Positions 12,659 to 22,911 of a DNA stretch of 64,000 nucleotides are shown piece after piece. The notes under the pieces were generated by a model. That model worked only from the letters and a program-made list of their open reading frames with translations. It was not told the DNA's origin and did no database searches. Position numbers and translations under genes: made by a program. Origin of the DNA: Alkalilimnicola sp. S0819 (lineage in GTDB: Bacteria > Pseudomonadota > Gammaproteobacteria > Nitrococcales > WHIW01). Each line of letters begins with the position of its first letter. Within the stretch, counting starts at the first letter, position 1. Location of the stretch: the NCBI RefSeq assembly GCF_009295635.1, contig NZ_WHIW01000003.1, positions 62,001 through 126,000 of the forward strand, given 5' to 3'.

Positions 12659-12920
12659 ATGACTCAACCCGTTTTCCGGGAGAGCCCGCAACGATCTCGC
12701 AGAGGCCTCTCGACACCCTGCGCAACGCTGGTAGGTGGTCCGCTCCAGCGCGACGAGGGCTTTTATGCGTGGTGTCTCTGCGGTGCGGCTATGTTCGCGT
12801 TATGATGGCTGCCATCGGGCCCGTTCTCGGTCAGGCGATTGGCGAGGGCGGGGGAATTTTGTGCCGCGCGCGCGGTCTTTTAAAGTGAGCGCCTTGCTCC
12901 TAGATCTTCCACTGATAGCG
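12659..12920 (+). other. Leader region of clpS
   Basis: About 260 bases with no supported gene. TATGAT at 12801-12806 could be a -10 box for clpS, but no good -35 box lies upstream. The clpS frame stays open back to 12735, yet the extra residues do not resemble ClpS. Confidence 0.4.
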
Positions 12921-13232
12921 ATGACTGAGGAACGGCATGACGGCGGTCTGGCGGTAGAGCAGGCCAGGCCTGGCTTGAAGCGGCCGCCCCTGTACCGGGT
13001 GGTACTGCTCAATGACGACTACACGCCCATGGAGTTCGTGGTAGAGGTACTGCAGAACTTCTTCGGCATGGACCGAAGCCGCGCGACACAGGTGATGCTT
13101 CGCGTTCATACTGAAGGAAAGGGGGAGTGCGGCGTCTATAGCCGGGACATCGCCGAGACCAAGGTCATGCAGGTCAACGACTATGCGCGCGAATGCGGCC
13201 ATCCGTTGTTGAGCGCCATGGAAGAGGCTTGA
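12921..13232 (+). CDS. clpS: ClpA adaptor protein ClpS
   Basis: A 103-residue N-recognin that binds destabilising N-terminal residues and delivers substrates to ClpAP. The core contains [20 protein letters not shown], which includes the hydrophobic pocket and D-D residues that hold the N-degron alpha-amino group, and a C-terminal H-P-L segment. ATG 12921 matches the family start after a short flexible N-terminal extension. clpA follows 123 bases downstream. Confidence 0.96.
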   Translation: MTEERHDGGLAVEQARPGLKRPPLYRVVLLNDDYTPMEFVVEVLQNFFGMDRSRATQVMLRVHTEGKGECGVYSRDIAETKVMQVNDYARECGHPLLSAMEEA

Positions 13233-13355
13233 AGAGGCGCTGCATTCCAAGGTACCGCCGGTCAACCAGTGGCGGTGGGCGAATATGCCGGCGGTTCCCC
13301 AGCGAGGAATCAGGTTCTGTCGGAGTCCATGTCCCGGGCATCGAGGTGAGCGTCC

Positions 13356-15614
13356 ATGTTGAGTAAAGAGTTGGAATTCACCCTCAATCTGGCCTTCAAG
13401 GAGGCGAGGGCGAAGCGGCACGAGTTTCTCACCGTCGAACATTTGCTGTTGGCGCTTACCGACAACCCCGCGGCGGTCGCTGTCCTGCGTGGCTGCGGCG
13501 CTGATCTGGACCGCCTGCGCCGGGAGCTGGAGGTGTTTCTCGAGGAGACCACCCCTTTGCTGCCCCCCAATGACAGCCGCGAGACCCAGCCGACCCTGGG
13601 TTTCCAGCGTGTGCTGCAGCGGGCGATCCTGCATGTGCAGTCCTCGGGCAAGAGCGAGGTGACCGGCGCCAATGTGCTGGTGGCGATCTTCAGCGAGCAG
13701 GAATCCCAGGCGGTGTATTTCCTGCAAAAGCAGAACATCACCCGCCTCGATGTGGTGAACTACCTCTCCCACGGAATTTCCAGTGTCTCCGATGAGGAAG
13801 ATGCCGAGCAGGCCGCGCCCGGGGGCGAGGATGAAGGCGAGGGCGGAACCGCCAAGAGTCCGCTCAAGGCCTATGCGAGCAACCTCAACGAGAAGGCACG
13901 CAAGGGGCAGATCGACCCGCTGATCGGCCGCGCACTGGAAGTCGAGCGCACCATCCAGGTGCTCTGCCGGCGGCGCAAGAACAACCCGCTCTATGTGGGC
14001 GAGGCCGGTGTGGGCAAGACCGCGATCGCCGAGGGGCTGGCCAAGCTGATTGTCGATGGCCAGGTGCCCGATGTGCTCAAGAACAGCGTCATCTACTCGC
14101 TGGATCTGGGCGCGCTGGTGGCGGGGACCAAGTACCGGGGCGATTTCGAGAAACGGCTCAAGGGCCTGCTGGCGGAGCTGAAGAAGCGACCGCACGCGGT
14201 GCTGTTCATCGACGAGATCCATACCATGATCGGCGCCGGCTCCGCCTCCGGCGGGGTGATGGACGCCTCCAACCTGATCAAGCCCATGCTCGCCAGCGGC
14301 GAGCTGAAGTGCATCGGTTCCACCACCTATCAGGAATATCGCGGTATCTTCGAGAAGGACCGGGCGCTGGCTCGGCGTTTCCAGAAGATCGACGTGGGCG
14401 AGCCGACCGTGCCCGAGACGGTGCAGATCCTCAAGGGCCTCAAGTCCCGCTTCGAGAAACATCACAGCGTGCGCTACACCGAGCCCGCCCTGCAGGCGGC
14501 GGCGGATCTGGCCGCGCGTCACATCAATGACCGGCGCTTGCCCGACAAGGCCATCGACGTGATCGACGAGGCCGGGGCGCGGCTGCAGCTGGCGCCGCCC
14601 TCGAAGCGCAAGAAGACCGTGGGTGTGCACGATATCGAGGAAATCGTCGCCAAGATCGCCCGTATTCCGCCCAAACGGGTATCCAGCCACGACATGGGAG
14701 TGCTGGAGACCCTGGAGCGGGATCTGAAACTGCTGATCTATGGGCAGGACTCGGCTATCGGCGCGTTGGCGGCCACCATCAAGATGGCTCGCGCCGGCCT
14801 GGGTGGCGTGGACAAGCCGGTGGGCTCCTTCCTCTTCGCCGGCCCCACCGGGGTGGGCAAGACCGAGGTCACCCGACAGCTGGCGAAGCTGCTGGGGATC
14901 AACCTGATCCGCTTCGACATGTCCGAGTACATGGAGCGGCACACGGTGTCGCGGCTGATTGGCGCGCCGCCGGGCTACGTGGGCTACGACCAGGGCGGGC
15001 TGCTCACCGAAGAGGTGATCAAGCACCCGCATTCAGTGGTCCTGCTCGATGAGATCGAGAAGGCCCACCCGGATGTCTTCAACCTGCTGCTGCAGGTCAT
15101 GGACCACGGCACGCTCACCGACAACAACGGTCGGGAGGCGGATTTCCGCAACGTGATTTTGATCATGACCACCAATGCGGGCGCCACCGAGATGCATCGG
15201 GGCAGCATCGGCTTTACGCCCCAGGACCACAGCAGCGACGGCATGGAGGCGATCCGTCGGACCTTCACGCCGGAGTTTCGTAACCGTCTGGACACGGTCA
15301 TCCAGTTCAACCCGCTGGACGCCCACACCATTCAGCGGGTGGTGGACAAGTTCATCGGCGAGCTGGAGCTGCAGCTGGCGGACAAACGCGTCACCCTGGC
15401 GGTGACCGAGCCGGCCAGGCAATGGCTGTCGGAGAAGGGTTACGATGCCAAGATGGGCGCGCGGCCCATGGCCCGGGTCATTCAGGAGCACCTGAAGAAG
15501 CCCCTGGCCGAGGAGCTGCTGTTCGGGCGACTAAGCCGGGGCGGGCACGTCAAGGTGCGGCTGGAGGGCGACGCGCTGAGCTTCGAGCTGGGCGAAGAAG
15601 AGGCCGTGCACTGA
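13356..15614 (+). CDS. clpA: ATP-dependent Clp protease ATPase subunit ClpA
   Basis: Double-ring AAA+ unfoldase of 752 residues that feeds ClpP. The N domain (1-145) binds ClpS. D1 has Walker A GEAGVGKTA and Walker B VLFIDEIH; D2 has GPTGVGKTE near residue 497 and VLLDEIEKAH. An acidic linker (about 145-165) joins the N domain to D1. No clpP is nearby. Its place in a cluster with clpS, aat and bpt fits N-end rule degradation. Confidence 0.96.
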   Translation: MLSKELEFTLNLAFKEARAKRHEFLTVEHLLLALTDNPAAVAVLRGCGADLDRLRRELEVFLEETTPLLPPNDSRETQPTLGFQRVLQRAILHVQSSGKSEVTGANVLVAIFSEQESQAVYFLQKQNITRLDVVNYLSHGISSVSDEEDAEQAAPGGEDEGEGGTAKSPLKAYASNLNEKARKGQIDPLIGRALEVERTIQVLCRRRKNNPLYVGEAGVGKTAIAEGLAKLIVDGQVPDVLKNSVIYSLDLGALVAGTKYRGDFEKRLKGLLAELKKRPHAVLFIDEIHTMIGAGSASGGVMDASNLIKPMLASGELKCIGSTTYQEYRGIFEKDRALARRFQKIDVGEPTVPETVQILKGLKSRFEKHHSVRYTEPALQAAADLAARHINDRRLPDKAIDVIDEAGARLQLAPPSKRKKTVGVHDIEEIVAKIARIPPKRVSSHDMGVLETLERDLKLLIYGQDSAIGALAATIKMARAGLGGVDKPVGSFLFAGPTGVGKTEVTRQLAKLLGINLIRFDMSEYMERHTVSRLIGAPPGYVGYDQGGLLTEEVIKHPHSVVLLDEIEKAHPDVFNLLLQVMDHGTLTDNNGREADFRNVILIMTTNAGATEMHRGSIGFTPQDHSSDGMEAIRRTFTPEFRNRLDTVIQFNPLDAHTIQRVVDKFIGELELQLADKRVTLAVTEPARQWLSEKGYDAKMGARPMARVIQEHLKKPLAEELLFGRLSRGGHVKVRLEGDALSFELGEEEAVH

Positions 15615-15691
15615 CACGGCCGCTTCCCCGGATCCCGCGCCGGGTCAAATCGGTTTGCCGAGAGGGCCCGGAGCGCCGGGCAGGCGGGGGA

Positions 15692-15910
15692 TCAGCGCTG
15701 GCGGTAGGTGATGCGGCCTTTGGTCAAGTCGTAGGGCGTGAGTTCCACGGTCACGATGTCGCCGGTGAGAATGCGGATATAATGCTTGCGCATCTTGCCG
15801 GAGATGTGTGCGGTCACCACATGGCCGTTTTCCAGCTCGACGCGGAACATGGTGTTGGGCAGGGTATCGATGATGGTCCCCTGCATCTTGATCGACTCTT
15901 CCTTTGCCAT
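15692..15910 (-). CDS. infA: Translation initiation factor IF-1
   Basis: A 72-residue OB-fold protein that binds the 30S A site during initiation. The sequence [13 protein letters not shown] followed by [30 protein letters not shown] is nearly invariant among gammaproteobacteria, and the length is exactly right. It is convergent with clpA and is preceded by its own extended -10 promoter. The clpA-infA adjacency is conserved in E. coli and Pseudomonas. Confidence 0.97.
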   Translation of the reverse strand: MAKEESIKMQGTIIDTLPNTMFRVELENGHVVTAHISGKMRKHYIRILTGDIVTVELTPYDLTKGRITYRQR

Positions 15911-15973
15911 TCAACCTCTCTCTTGATGCCTGACAAATGTTCCGGAAACGTCTTTGTTGCCGGATAGCCGCGC

Positions 15974-16004
15974 ATTGTAGCAAAGCATTGCCCTGCGCAG
16001 GCAA
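15974..16004 (-). promoter_or_regulatory. Candidate infA promoter with extended -10
   Basis: On the minus strand TGCTACAAT (15974-15982 on the plus strand) is an extended -10 element. TTGCCT at 15999-16004 lies 19 bases further upstream as a possible -35, a long spacing that extended -10 promoters can tolerate. It is about 60 bases before the infA start codon. Confidence 0.5.
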
Positions 16005-16046
16005 GTTTTGCTCGCAGCGGCAAAAGGTGCGTGCTCAGCCCTTGGT

Positions 16047-16781
16047 TCAGGGCGCTTCCACCCGGCGCCAGACGTCTCGTGTGTAGATTTCATGGGGATG
16101 ATAATCGGCCTTGTAAGCCATTTTCGGGCTCTCGCCGATCCAGTAACCCAGATAGACGTGTGGCAATCCCAGGCGGCGGCTGTATTGCATCAGCCAGAGT
16201 ATCGCCAGCGTACCCAGGCCCCGCCCAGAGGCCTCCGGGTCGAAGAAGGTGTAGACCGCCGACAGGCCGGCGGGCAGCTCATCGACCACGGTCACGGCCA
16301 TCAGCCGCCCGGCCGCGCGGAATTCGTAAAAGCCGGTATCGCACCAGGGGGCGTGGAGGAAGTCCATGTACTTGTGTGGGTCCGGGTCGTCCATGTCGCC
16401 GCCGGCATGGCGGCTGGCCACGTAGCGGCGGTATAGGGCGAAATGCTCCTCGTCGAAGTGCGCCGGTGCGCGCCTCACCTGTAAATCGGCATTCCTGCGC
16501 AGGCATCGCTGGTGGCGCCGGCGCGGGGTGAACTCGGCCACCGGCACCCGCAGCGACTGGCAGGCGCTGCACTCCGGACAACGGGGCCGGTAAACGTACT
16601 GGCCGCTGCGACGGAAGCCGCGCTGCACAAGCGCGCTGTACCTGGGCGTGGACAGCCGGGCGCCGGGGTCGACGAACTGGGTCTGGGCCACACGCTCCGT
16701 CAGGTAGGCGCAGGGGTGCGGACCGGTGCCGAACAGGGACAACCGAGCCTGATCCGCGGAATCAATGTTCTGCATGGACAC
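16047..16781 (-). CDS. bpt: Aspartate/glutamate leucyltransferase Bpt (Ate family)
   Basis: A 244-residue aminoacyl-tRNA protein transferase that adds Leu to proteins with N-terminal Asp or Glu, making them ClpS substrates. The N-terminal half carries the cysteine cluster CPECSACQSLRVP of the ATE family; the C-terminal half has the GNAT-like YLGYWI motif. Prokaryotic homologues of this length are leucyltransferases rather than arginyltransferases. The start overlaps the end of aat by 20 bases, so the two transferases are coupled. Confidence 0.92.
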   Translation of the reverse strand: MSMQNIDSADQARLSLFGTGPHPCAYLTERVAQTQFVDPGARLSTPRYSALVQRGFRRSGQYVYRPRCPECSACQSLRVPVAEFTPRRRHQRCLRRNADLQVRRAPAHFDEEHFALYRRYVASRHAGGDMDDPDPHKYMDFLHAPWCDTGFYEFRAAGRLMAVTVVDELPAGLSAVYTFFDPEASGRGLGTLAILWLMQYSRRLGLPHVYLGYWIGESPKMAYKADYHPHEIYTRDVWRRVEAP

Positions 16782-17514
16782 CGGGCTGTGCCTCCGTCAG
16801 GGGGTGATAATCCAGGTCGAAGCACCACGGGGCGCGGGGTGCGCCGGGCCGCATCAGGGCGTGCTGCAGTTGGCGGATAAAGTCGGCGCGGGCCACGCTC
16901 CGGGCCCCCATGCTCATGAGGTGGGCGCTGGGTAACTGGCAATCAATGAAGGCGTAGCCCCAGCGTCGCAGTTGCCCGGCCAGCCAGCACAGGGCGATCT
17001 TGGAACCGTCCCGCTCACGGCTGAACATGGACTCCCCGAAAAAGGCGCCGCCCAGCGCCACGCCGTAGAGCCCGCCCACCAGGGCGTCGCCGCGCCGGAC
17101 TTCCACCGAATGGGCCACGCCCCGTTCGGCCAGTGCGCGGTAGGCTGCCTGCATGTCTTCGGTGATCCAGGTGCCGGCGCCGTCTTCCCGAGGGGCGGCG
17201 CAGGCGCGCAGCACTGCCGGGAAGTTTTCGTCCAGGCTGACGCGAAAGCCGCCGTTGCGCAGCCGTTTGCGCAGGCTGCGGCTGACGCGCAGCTCCTGGG
17301 GATAGAGCAGGGCACGCGGATCGGGGCTCCACCACAGCACGGGCTGGCCCTCGGAGAACCAGGGAAAGATGCCCCGGGCGTAGGCCGCTTCCAGGCGCTG
17401 TGGGCTGAGGCGCCCGCCGGCCGCGAGCAAGCCATTGGGCTCGCTCAGCGCCTGCGTCACCGGCGGGAATTCGCAGGCTTGGTCATCCTCGTTCAGCCAG
17501 GGCAATTCGATCAT
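16762..17514 (-). CDS. aat: Leucyl/phenylalanyl-tRNA--protein transferase Aat
   Basis: Transfers Leu or Phe from tRNA to proteins with N-terminal Lys or Arg, creating primary N-degrons. The 250-residue protein carries the family motif NGLLAAGG..S...L..AY..GIFPWF near residues 25-55 and later GE-SMFSR and the S-KIAL segment. It overlaps bpt downstream and starts inside the last four bases of the FemAB-like gene upstream (ATGA). The three genes therefore form one coupled unit. Confidence 0.96.
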   Translation of the reverse strand: MIELPWLNEDDQACEFPPVTQALSEPNGLLAAGGRLSPQRLEAAYARGIFPWFSEGQPVLWWSPDPRALLYPQELRVSRSLRKRLRNGGFRVSLDENFPAVLRACAAPREDGAGTWITEDMQAAYRALAERGVAHSVEVRRGDALVGGLYGVALGGAFFGESMFSRERDGSKIALCWLAGQLRRWGYAFIDCQLPSAHLMSMGARSVARADFIRQLQHALMRPGAPRAPWCFDLDYHPLTEAQPGVHAEH

Positions 17515-18668
17515 CCTGGGGCCTCGGTGTCACCCGAATTTCGATAGGGATTATGCCGCTCCAGCAGCCCGGACATATACTCGCGCACCATGGCCTGCTC
17601 GCGTTGCAGGAAATCCTCGATGGCCGCGGCGAAGGCTGGCTCCGCGATCCAATGCGCGGAATGGGTGGCCTGGGGCAGAAAGCCGCGAGGGACCTTGTGC
17701 TCGCCCTGGGCGCCGGGTTCGAATCGCTGCAGGCCCTGCTCGATGCAGTAATCGATGCCCTGGTAGTAACAGGTCTCGAAGTGCAGTCCGGAGATCTCCT
17801 CATCGCAGCCCCAGTAGCGGCCGTACAGGGTGTCCGCGCCTTGCAGACAGAAGGCGCCGGCCACAGGCTCGCCGTCCCGACAGGCGAGAATCAGCAACGC
17901 CGCCTCCGGCATCCGCTCGCCCAGGGCGGCGAAAAAGCCCGGGCGCAGGGGGGCAGGGTTGCCCCGCGACATGAAGGTGCTCCGATAGAAGCGCTCCATC
18001 GCGCGCCAGTGGGAGGCCTTGATGGCGGTGCCGCGCAGGCGTTGGAATTCGATGCCGCTGTGCTCAATTCCCCGACGCTCCCGCCGTATGTTCTTGCGCT
18101 TGCGTGAGCTAAGCGCGGCGAGGAAGTCCTCGAAGTCGCGATAGTCGCGGTTGTGCCAGTGGTACTGAACCCCCAGACGGTGCCGGAAGCCCTGAGCCTC
18201 CCAGCTGCTCAGCTCCGATTCCTCGGGGAAGAGCCCATGGGCGGAACTCAGACCCAGCCGCCGGGCCTCGTCACGGATGGCCCGCGCCGCCAGCGCCCTC
18301 AGCTCCGGCCCGCGTTCCACGTCGCCGCAAAGCAGCCGTGCCCCCGTCACGGGGCTGAACGGTGAGGCGGCGACCAGCTTCGGGTAATACGCCAAACCGT
18401 GGCGTTCGTAGGCCTCGGCCCAGCTCCAGTCGAAGACGAATTCCCCCCAGGAATGCGCCTTGAGATAAAGGGGCGCGGCGGCGAGCAGCTCGCCCTGGTG
18501 CTCGATCAGCAGGTGATGGGGGTGCCAGCCGCTGTGCCCGCCCACGCTACCGCTCACCTCCAGCGTATGCAGGAACTCGTGACGCACGAACGGGTTGTCG
18601 GTACCCGCCAGGCGATTCCAGTGGCTGGCTTCCACCTCGTCCAGGCTGGCGGCAAAACGGATCTGCAT
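17511..18668 (-). CDS. FemAB-like/GNAT acyltransferase (COG3146, PF04339 type)
   Basis: Protein of 385 residues with the pattern of the FemAB-like peptidogalycan-biosynthesis family: NPFVRHEFLHTLE near the start, a central SSRKRKNIRRERR basic segment, and a C-terminal FEPGAQGEHKVPRGF motif. The biochemical role of this family is not established. ATG 18668 is chosen because the residues further upstream in the same frame are low-complexity Ser/Ala/Arg, typical of non-coding GC-rich DNA. It is the first gene of a coupled unit with aat and bpt, so aminoacyl-tRNA or an amino acid donor is worth considering. Confidence 0.85.
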   Translation of the reverse strand: MQIRFAASLDEVEASHWNRLAGTDNPFVRHEFLHTLEVSGSVGGHSGWHPHHLLIEHQGELLAAAPLYLKAHSWGEFVFDWSWAEAYERHGLAYYPKLVAASPFSPVTGARLLCGDVERGPELRALAARAIRDEARRLGLSSAHGLFPEESELSSWEAQGFRHRLGVQYHWHNRDYRDFEDFLAALSSRKRKNIRRERRGIEHSGIEFQRLRGTAIKASHWRAMERFYRSTFMSRGNPAPLRPGFFAALGERMPEAALLILACRDGEPVAGAFCLQGADTLYGRYWGCDEEISGLHFETCYYQGIDYCIEQGLQRFEPGAQGEHKVPRGFLPQATHSAHWIAEPAFAAAIEDFLQREQAMVREYMSGLLERHNPYRNSGDTEAPG

Positions 18669-18744
18669 GCTGGGCGCGGGGCTCCCCGAAGCGGCTATGT
18701 ATACTGATGTTAACCGATGCGAGGCGGTAGAGCTGGAGGTATCC

Positions 18745-19814
18745 ATGGCACGGCTGGGTGTGGCCCGGGAGACAAAGCCGCTGGAGGCGCGCGTGGCGCT
18801 GACACCGGCGGCCTGTGCCGCCTTGGTCGATGAGGGGCATGAAGTGCTGGTGGAGCGGGCTGCCGGCCGGCTCAGCGGATTTTCGGACACGGCCTACGAG
18901 GCGGTGGGCGCTCGGCTTGTTGATACCCAAGAGCTCTGGGCGCGAGCCGATACCCTGGTGAAGGTCAAGGAACCGCTGGATGAGGAGCTGCAGCGCCTGC
19001 GTCAGGGGCAGCAGCTGTTCTGCTATCTGCATCTGGCGGCCAATCGGGCGCTGACCGAGGGGCTGTGTCGGCAGGGTGTGCGGGCCTATGGCTTCGAGAC
19101 CGTCGAAGAGGAGGGGGGCTTGCCGCTGTTGCAGCCCATGAGTGCCATTGCCGGGCGGCTGGCCGCGCAGATCGCCGCTGATCTGCTGAGTGCGCGCCCC
19201 GGGGTGGCAAGGGGCTGCTGCTGGGCGGGCTCCCCGGTACCCCTGTGGGGCACGCCCTGGTGCTGGGTGGGGGCCAGGCCGGCTTGCACGCCGCCGCGGG
19301 GCTGGCGGCCGCCGGCGCCCGGGTGCAGGTGCTGGATATCAAACCCCGCGCGCTGGAGGCGGCCTCGGCCCTGGGGGCCAATGTGGAGAGCCGCTTCAGT
19401 TATCCCGAGCTGGTGGCGGAACTCGCGCCCGCTGCGGATGTTATCATCGGCGCAGTCCTGGTCCCGGGTGCGCGCGCGCCGGTGATACTGAGCGAGGACA
19501 GCGTGCGGGCCATGGAGCCCGGTAGTGTGATCGTGGACATCGCCGTGGACCAGGGCGGTTGCGTGGCCACCACGCGGGCCACCGATTACCGCGATCCGGT
19601 CTATCAGGTGCATGGCGTGAACCATTTCTGTGTGAGCAATATGCCCGGCGCGGTGCCGCGCACCGCCAGTGAAGCGCTGTCGGCCCGTCTGCTGCCCTGG
19701 TTGCGGCGCCTGCTGAGCGATGGGGCCGACCGGGACCCGGGCCTGAGCATGGGCCTGAACGTGGCCGAGGGCCGTATCGTGCACCCTGCGGTGCGGGAGG
19801 CCCATGGGCAATGA
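18745..19814 (+). pseudogene. ald: Alanine dehydrogenase with a -1 frameshift
   Basis: Ald interconverts L-alanine and pyruvate with NAD+. The first part (from ATG 18745) has the family N-terminus R-E-T-K...EARVALTPAA and reaches the G-R-L-AAQIAADLL helix. The frame then shifts near 19197-19204 (CCCCGGGG). The second part continues with the NAD-binding LGGGQAGLHAA segment, GAVLVPGARAP, DIAVDQGG and MPGAVPRTA, ending at 19814. Adding one G restores a 356-residue protein, close to the usual 370. Deletion in the sequence or in the genome is equally possible. In E. coli this position holds trxB and lrp. Confidence 0.88.
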
Positions 19815-19963
19815 TCAGTGTCTCCCGAGGGTATTAATCAGCGCCGCACTGGGGAATTGCGCGTGTAGTGCGCGCCTTCCTTGCACAGCGGCACGGCTTT
19901 GGGGTAATTGTGCGGCACATCAAAAGACGCCCTTCCGCCCCCAACAGGGAATAGTGATCTTTC

Positions 19964-22294
19964 GTGGCGAAAACCGACACCGATAACAGCAAGGCGCTGC
20001 CATCGCCCCTGGGGCACCATATCCATCGCGGTCTGCGCGAGGCGGTGTTGTTGCTGCTGCTGGCGCTGGCCATCTTTCTGCTGCTGGCGCTGCTGAGCTT
20101 CGATCCGCGTGATCCGAGTTGGAGCTACGGGGTCTCGGCCGAGCGTATTCATAACCTGGGCGGCGAGGCCGGCGCGCTGTTCGCCGATATCAGCCTTTAT
20201 CTCTTCGGCTATCTGGCCTATCTGTTCCCGGTGATGATCGCTTATGGGGCGTTGCTGGCGTTCCGCTGGCAGCGTCAGGACGGGCGTTTCCACTGGGGCG
20301 TATTCTCCCTGCGCTTCGCCGGCTTCGTGGTGACGGTGATATCCGGGGCGACGCTGGCGTATCTGCACTTCGCCGCGGTGCCGGGCACCGTGCCGCTTAG
20401 CGCCGGCGGAGTGTTGGGCGAGCTGACGGGCGGTGCACTGCGGGCAACGCTGAACTTCACCGGGGCCACCATCTTCACCCTGGCGGCCTTCCTTGCCGGC
20501 GTGACTATCTTCACAGGTCTGTCCTGGCTGGCGCTGATGGACATGCTCGGCCGCCTGTCCCTGCGCCTGGCGGCGGCCACGGCCGGAGCCTGGCAGCGTT
20601 TGCGGGATTACCAGGCCGGGCGCCGTGCGCGGCGCGAGCGCAGCGCCAGCCGCGTCCAGGAAGCGCGCAAGCTGGCCAAGCGCAAGCCGCCACAGATCGC
20701 GCCCAAGCTGGAAGAGCCCAAGCTCAGTGTCAAAGCCCAGAAGGAGCGGCAGATTCCCCTGTTCGATGGCCCCACCAGCGACGGTTTGCCCCCGGTGGTC
20801 CTGCTGGACCCGCCGCCCGAGCAGCGGGCGGGCTACAGCAAGGAAGCGCTGGAGGCCATGTCGCGGCTGGTGGAGCTCAAGTTGGGCGACTTCGGCGTGG
20901 AGGTGGAAGTTGTCGAGGTGCAGCCCGGGCCGGTGATCACCCGCTTCGAGCTGCAGCCCGCCCCCGGGGTGAAGGTCAGCCAGATCAGCAATCTCTCCAA
21001 GGATCTGGCTCGGGCCCTTTCGGTGACCGCCGTGCGTGTGGTGGAAGTCATTCCCGGCAAGTCCGTGGTGGGGCTTGAAATTCCCAACGAGCAGCGCCAA
21101 TTGATCGCCTTCTCCGAAATCATCCGCTCCCGGGAATACGAGAAGGCCGGCGCCGCGCTGCCGCTGGCGTTGGGCAAGGACATCTCGGGCAAGCCCGTGG
21201 TGGTGGACCTGGCGAAGATGCCTCATCTGCTGGTCGCGGGCACCACCGGCTCGGGCAAGTCCGTGGGCGTGAACGCCATGATCCTCAGCCTGCTCTATCG
21301 GTACACACCGGAGGTGGTGCGGCTGATCATGATCGACCCGAAGATGCTGGAACTTTCGGTCTACGACGATATTCCGCACCTGCTCGCCCCCGTGGTCACC
21401 GACATGAAGGAAGCCGCCAATGGCCTGCGCTGGTGCGTGGGCGAGATGGAACGGCGCTACCGCCTGATGGCGGCTTTGGGCGTGCGCAACCTGGCCGGTT
21501 TCAACCGCAAGGTACGGGAGGCCGCCGAGCGGGGCGAGCCGATCAAGGATCCGCTGTTCAAGGTGCCCGACACGGCGGCCTTCGGCGATACCGAAGCCAT
21601 GCCCACCGCGCCCGATCTGCAGGCGCTGCCTTTCATCGTGGTGGTGGTGGACGAGTTCGCCGACATGATGATGATGGTGGGCAAGAAGGTAGAGGAACTC
21701 ATTGCCCGTCTCGCTCAGAAGGCGCGCGCCGCCGGCATCCACCTGGTGCTGGCCACCCAGCGCCCCTCGGTGGACGTGATCACCGGCCTGATCAAGGCCA
21801 ACATCCCCACCCGCATGGCCTTCCAGGTGTCCTCCAAGGTGGATTCCCGCACCATTCTCGACCAGATGGGCGCCGAGGCGCTGCTGGGTCATGGCGACAT
21901 GCTCTACCTGGCGCCGGGCAGCGGCCTGCCCCAGCGGGTGCATGGCGCTTTCGTCGCCGATGGCGAGGTCCACAAGGTGGTGGCGCACCTGAAGGAGCAT
22001 GGCCGGCCGGAGTATGTGGAAGAAGTGCTCAAGGACGCCTCGGAAACCGCCCCCGTGCCGGGCCTGAGTGGTGAATCCTCGCCGGACGGCGAGGCCGACC
22101 CGCTCTATGACCAGGCCGTGGCCATCGTCACCGAAACCCGCCGTGCCTCCATCTCCGGTGTGCAGCGCCGGTTGAAGATCGGCTATAACCGGGCCGCGCG
22201 CCTGGTGGAGCAGATGGAGGAGAGCGGTGTGGTGGGCGCCCTGCAAGCCAACGGCCAACGGGACGTTCTAGCCCCGCCGCCACCGAAGGATTGA
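19964..22294 (+). CDS. ftsK: DNA translocase FtsK
   Basis: Couples septation to chromosome dimer resolution by pumping DNA at the division site. The 776-residue protein has four or five N-terminal membrane helices (about 20-190), a short basic linker, and a RecA-like motor with Walker [11 protein letters not shown] near residue 427 and Walker [14 protein letters not shown] winged-helix gamma domain (about 710-770) recognises KOPS. The linker is much shorter than in E. coli (1,329 residues) but normal for many bacteria. It starts at GTG 19964 with AGGGA 13 bases upstream. lolA follows immediately. Confidence 0.94.
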   Translation: MAKTDTDNSKALPSPLGHHIHRGLREAVLLLLLALAIFLLLALLSFDPRDPSWSYGVSAERIHNLGGEAGALFADISLYLFGYLAYLFPVMIAYGALLAFRWQRQDGRFHWGVFSLRFAGFVVTVISGATLAYLHFAAVPGTVPLSAGGVLGELTGGALRATLNFTGATIFTLAAFLAGVTIFTGLSWLALMDMLGRLSLRLAAATAGAWQRLRDYQAGRRARRERSASRVQEARKLAKRKPPQIAPKLEEPKLSVKAQKERQIPLFDGPTSDGLPPVVLLDPPPEQRAGYSKEALEAMSRLVELKLGDFGVEVEVVEVQPGPVITRFELQPAPGVKVSQISNLSKDLARALSVTAVRVVEVIPGKSVVGLEIPNEQRQLIAFSEIIRSREYEKAGAALPLALGKDISGKPVVVDLAKMPHLLVAGTTGSGKSVGVNAMILSLLYRYTPEVVRLIMIDPKMLELSVYDDIPHLLAPVVTDMKEAANGLRWCVGEMERRYRLMAALGVRNLAGFNRKVREAAERGEPIKDPLFKVPDTAAFGDTEAMPTAPDLQALPFIVVVVDEFADMMMMVGKKVEELIARLAQKARAAGIHLVLATQRPSVDVITGLIKANIPTRMAFQVSSKVDSRTILDQMGAEALLGHGDMLYLAPGSGLPQRVHGAFVADGEVHKVVAHLKEHGRPEYVEEVLKDASETAPVPGLSGESSPDGEADPLYDQAVAIVTETRRASISGVQRRLKIGYNRAARLVEQMEESGVVGALQANGQRDVLAPPPPKD

Positions 22295-22299
22295 AACCG

Positions 22300-22911
22300 A
22301 TGATCGCACGCACGCTGCTCGCCTTGATGCTGACGCTGCTCGCCCTGCCGTCGCTCGCCGGTCCCAGGGCCGATCTGATGCGCTATTTCCAGGACGTGCG
22401 CAGTCTCGGCGGCGAGTTCCGCCAGACCGTGGAGAACGGGCAGGAGCGAGTGCTCGAGGAGTCTCGCGGGCGTATGGCCCTGCAGCGCCCGGGCCGCTTT
22501 CGCTGGGATTATCGCGAGCCCTACGAGCAACTGATACTCGCCGACGGCCAGCGGCTATGGGTCTACGACGCGGATCTGGAACAGGTCACGGTGCGCTCCC
22601 TGGGCGATGTGCTGGGAGTGGGCCCGGCGATTCTGCTGAGCGGCGACGGCAGCGAACTCACCGAGGCCTTTCGCCTGCAGGAAGTGGACGAGAACTGGCT
22701 GCGTCTGATCCCCCGTGATCCGGACTGGGACTTTCAAGCGATAATGATGTACCTGGAAGGCGGCTTGCCGCGGTTGCTGGAAGTGGATGACGGCATGGGC
22801 CAGATCACCCGGCTGGAGCTGGCGGATCTGCGGGTCAATCCGCGATTGCCCGTCGATACCTTCCGCTTCGAGGTTCCCGAGGGCGTGGACGTGATCGCCC
22901 CCGGGCAGTGA
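22300..22911 (+). CDS. lolA: Outer-membrane lipoprotein carrier LolA
   Basis: Periplasmic chaperone that ferries lipoproteins from LolCDE to LolB. The protein has 203 residues and a signal peptide ending ALPSLAG. LolA features follow: GEFRQTV, GRMALQRPGRFRWDY, and the ...LILADGQRLWVYD..LEQVTVR strand. ATG 22300 is preferred because GAAGGA lies 9 bases upstream; a TTG three codons earlier is less likely. ftsK-lolA is a conserved pair. Confidence 0.94.
   Translation: MIARTLLALMLTLLALPSLAGPRADLMRYFQDVRSLGGEFRQTVENGQERVLEESRGRMALQRPGRFRWDYREPYEQLILADGQRLWVYDADLEQVTVRSLGDVLGVGPAILLSGDGSELTEAFRLQEVDENWLRLIPRDPDWDFQAIMMYLEGGLPRLLEVDDGMGQITRLELADLRVNPRLPVDTFRFEVPEGVDVIAPGQ

Noticed and set aside
15615-15691. 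tRNA-Ser gene between clpA and infA, as in E. coli
   Set aside because: The 77-base gap has no cloverleaf and no TTCGA arm.
19838-22258. Open frame of about 800 codons opposite ftsK
   Set aside because: Antisense shadow of ftsK; His/Gln/Arg-rich composition and no recognisable motif.
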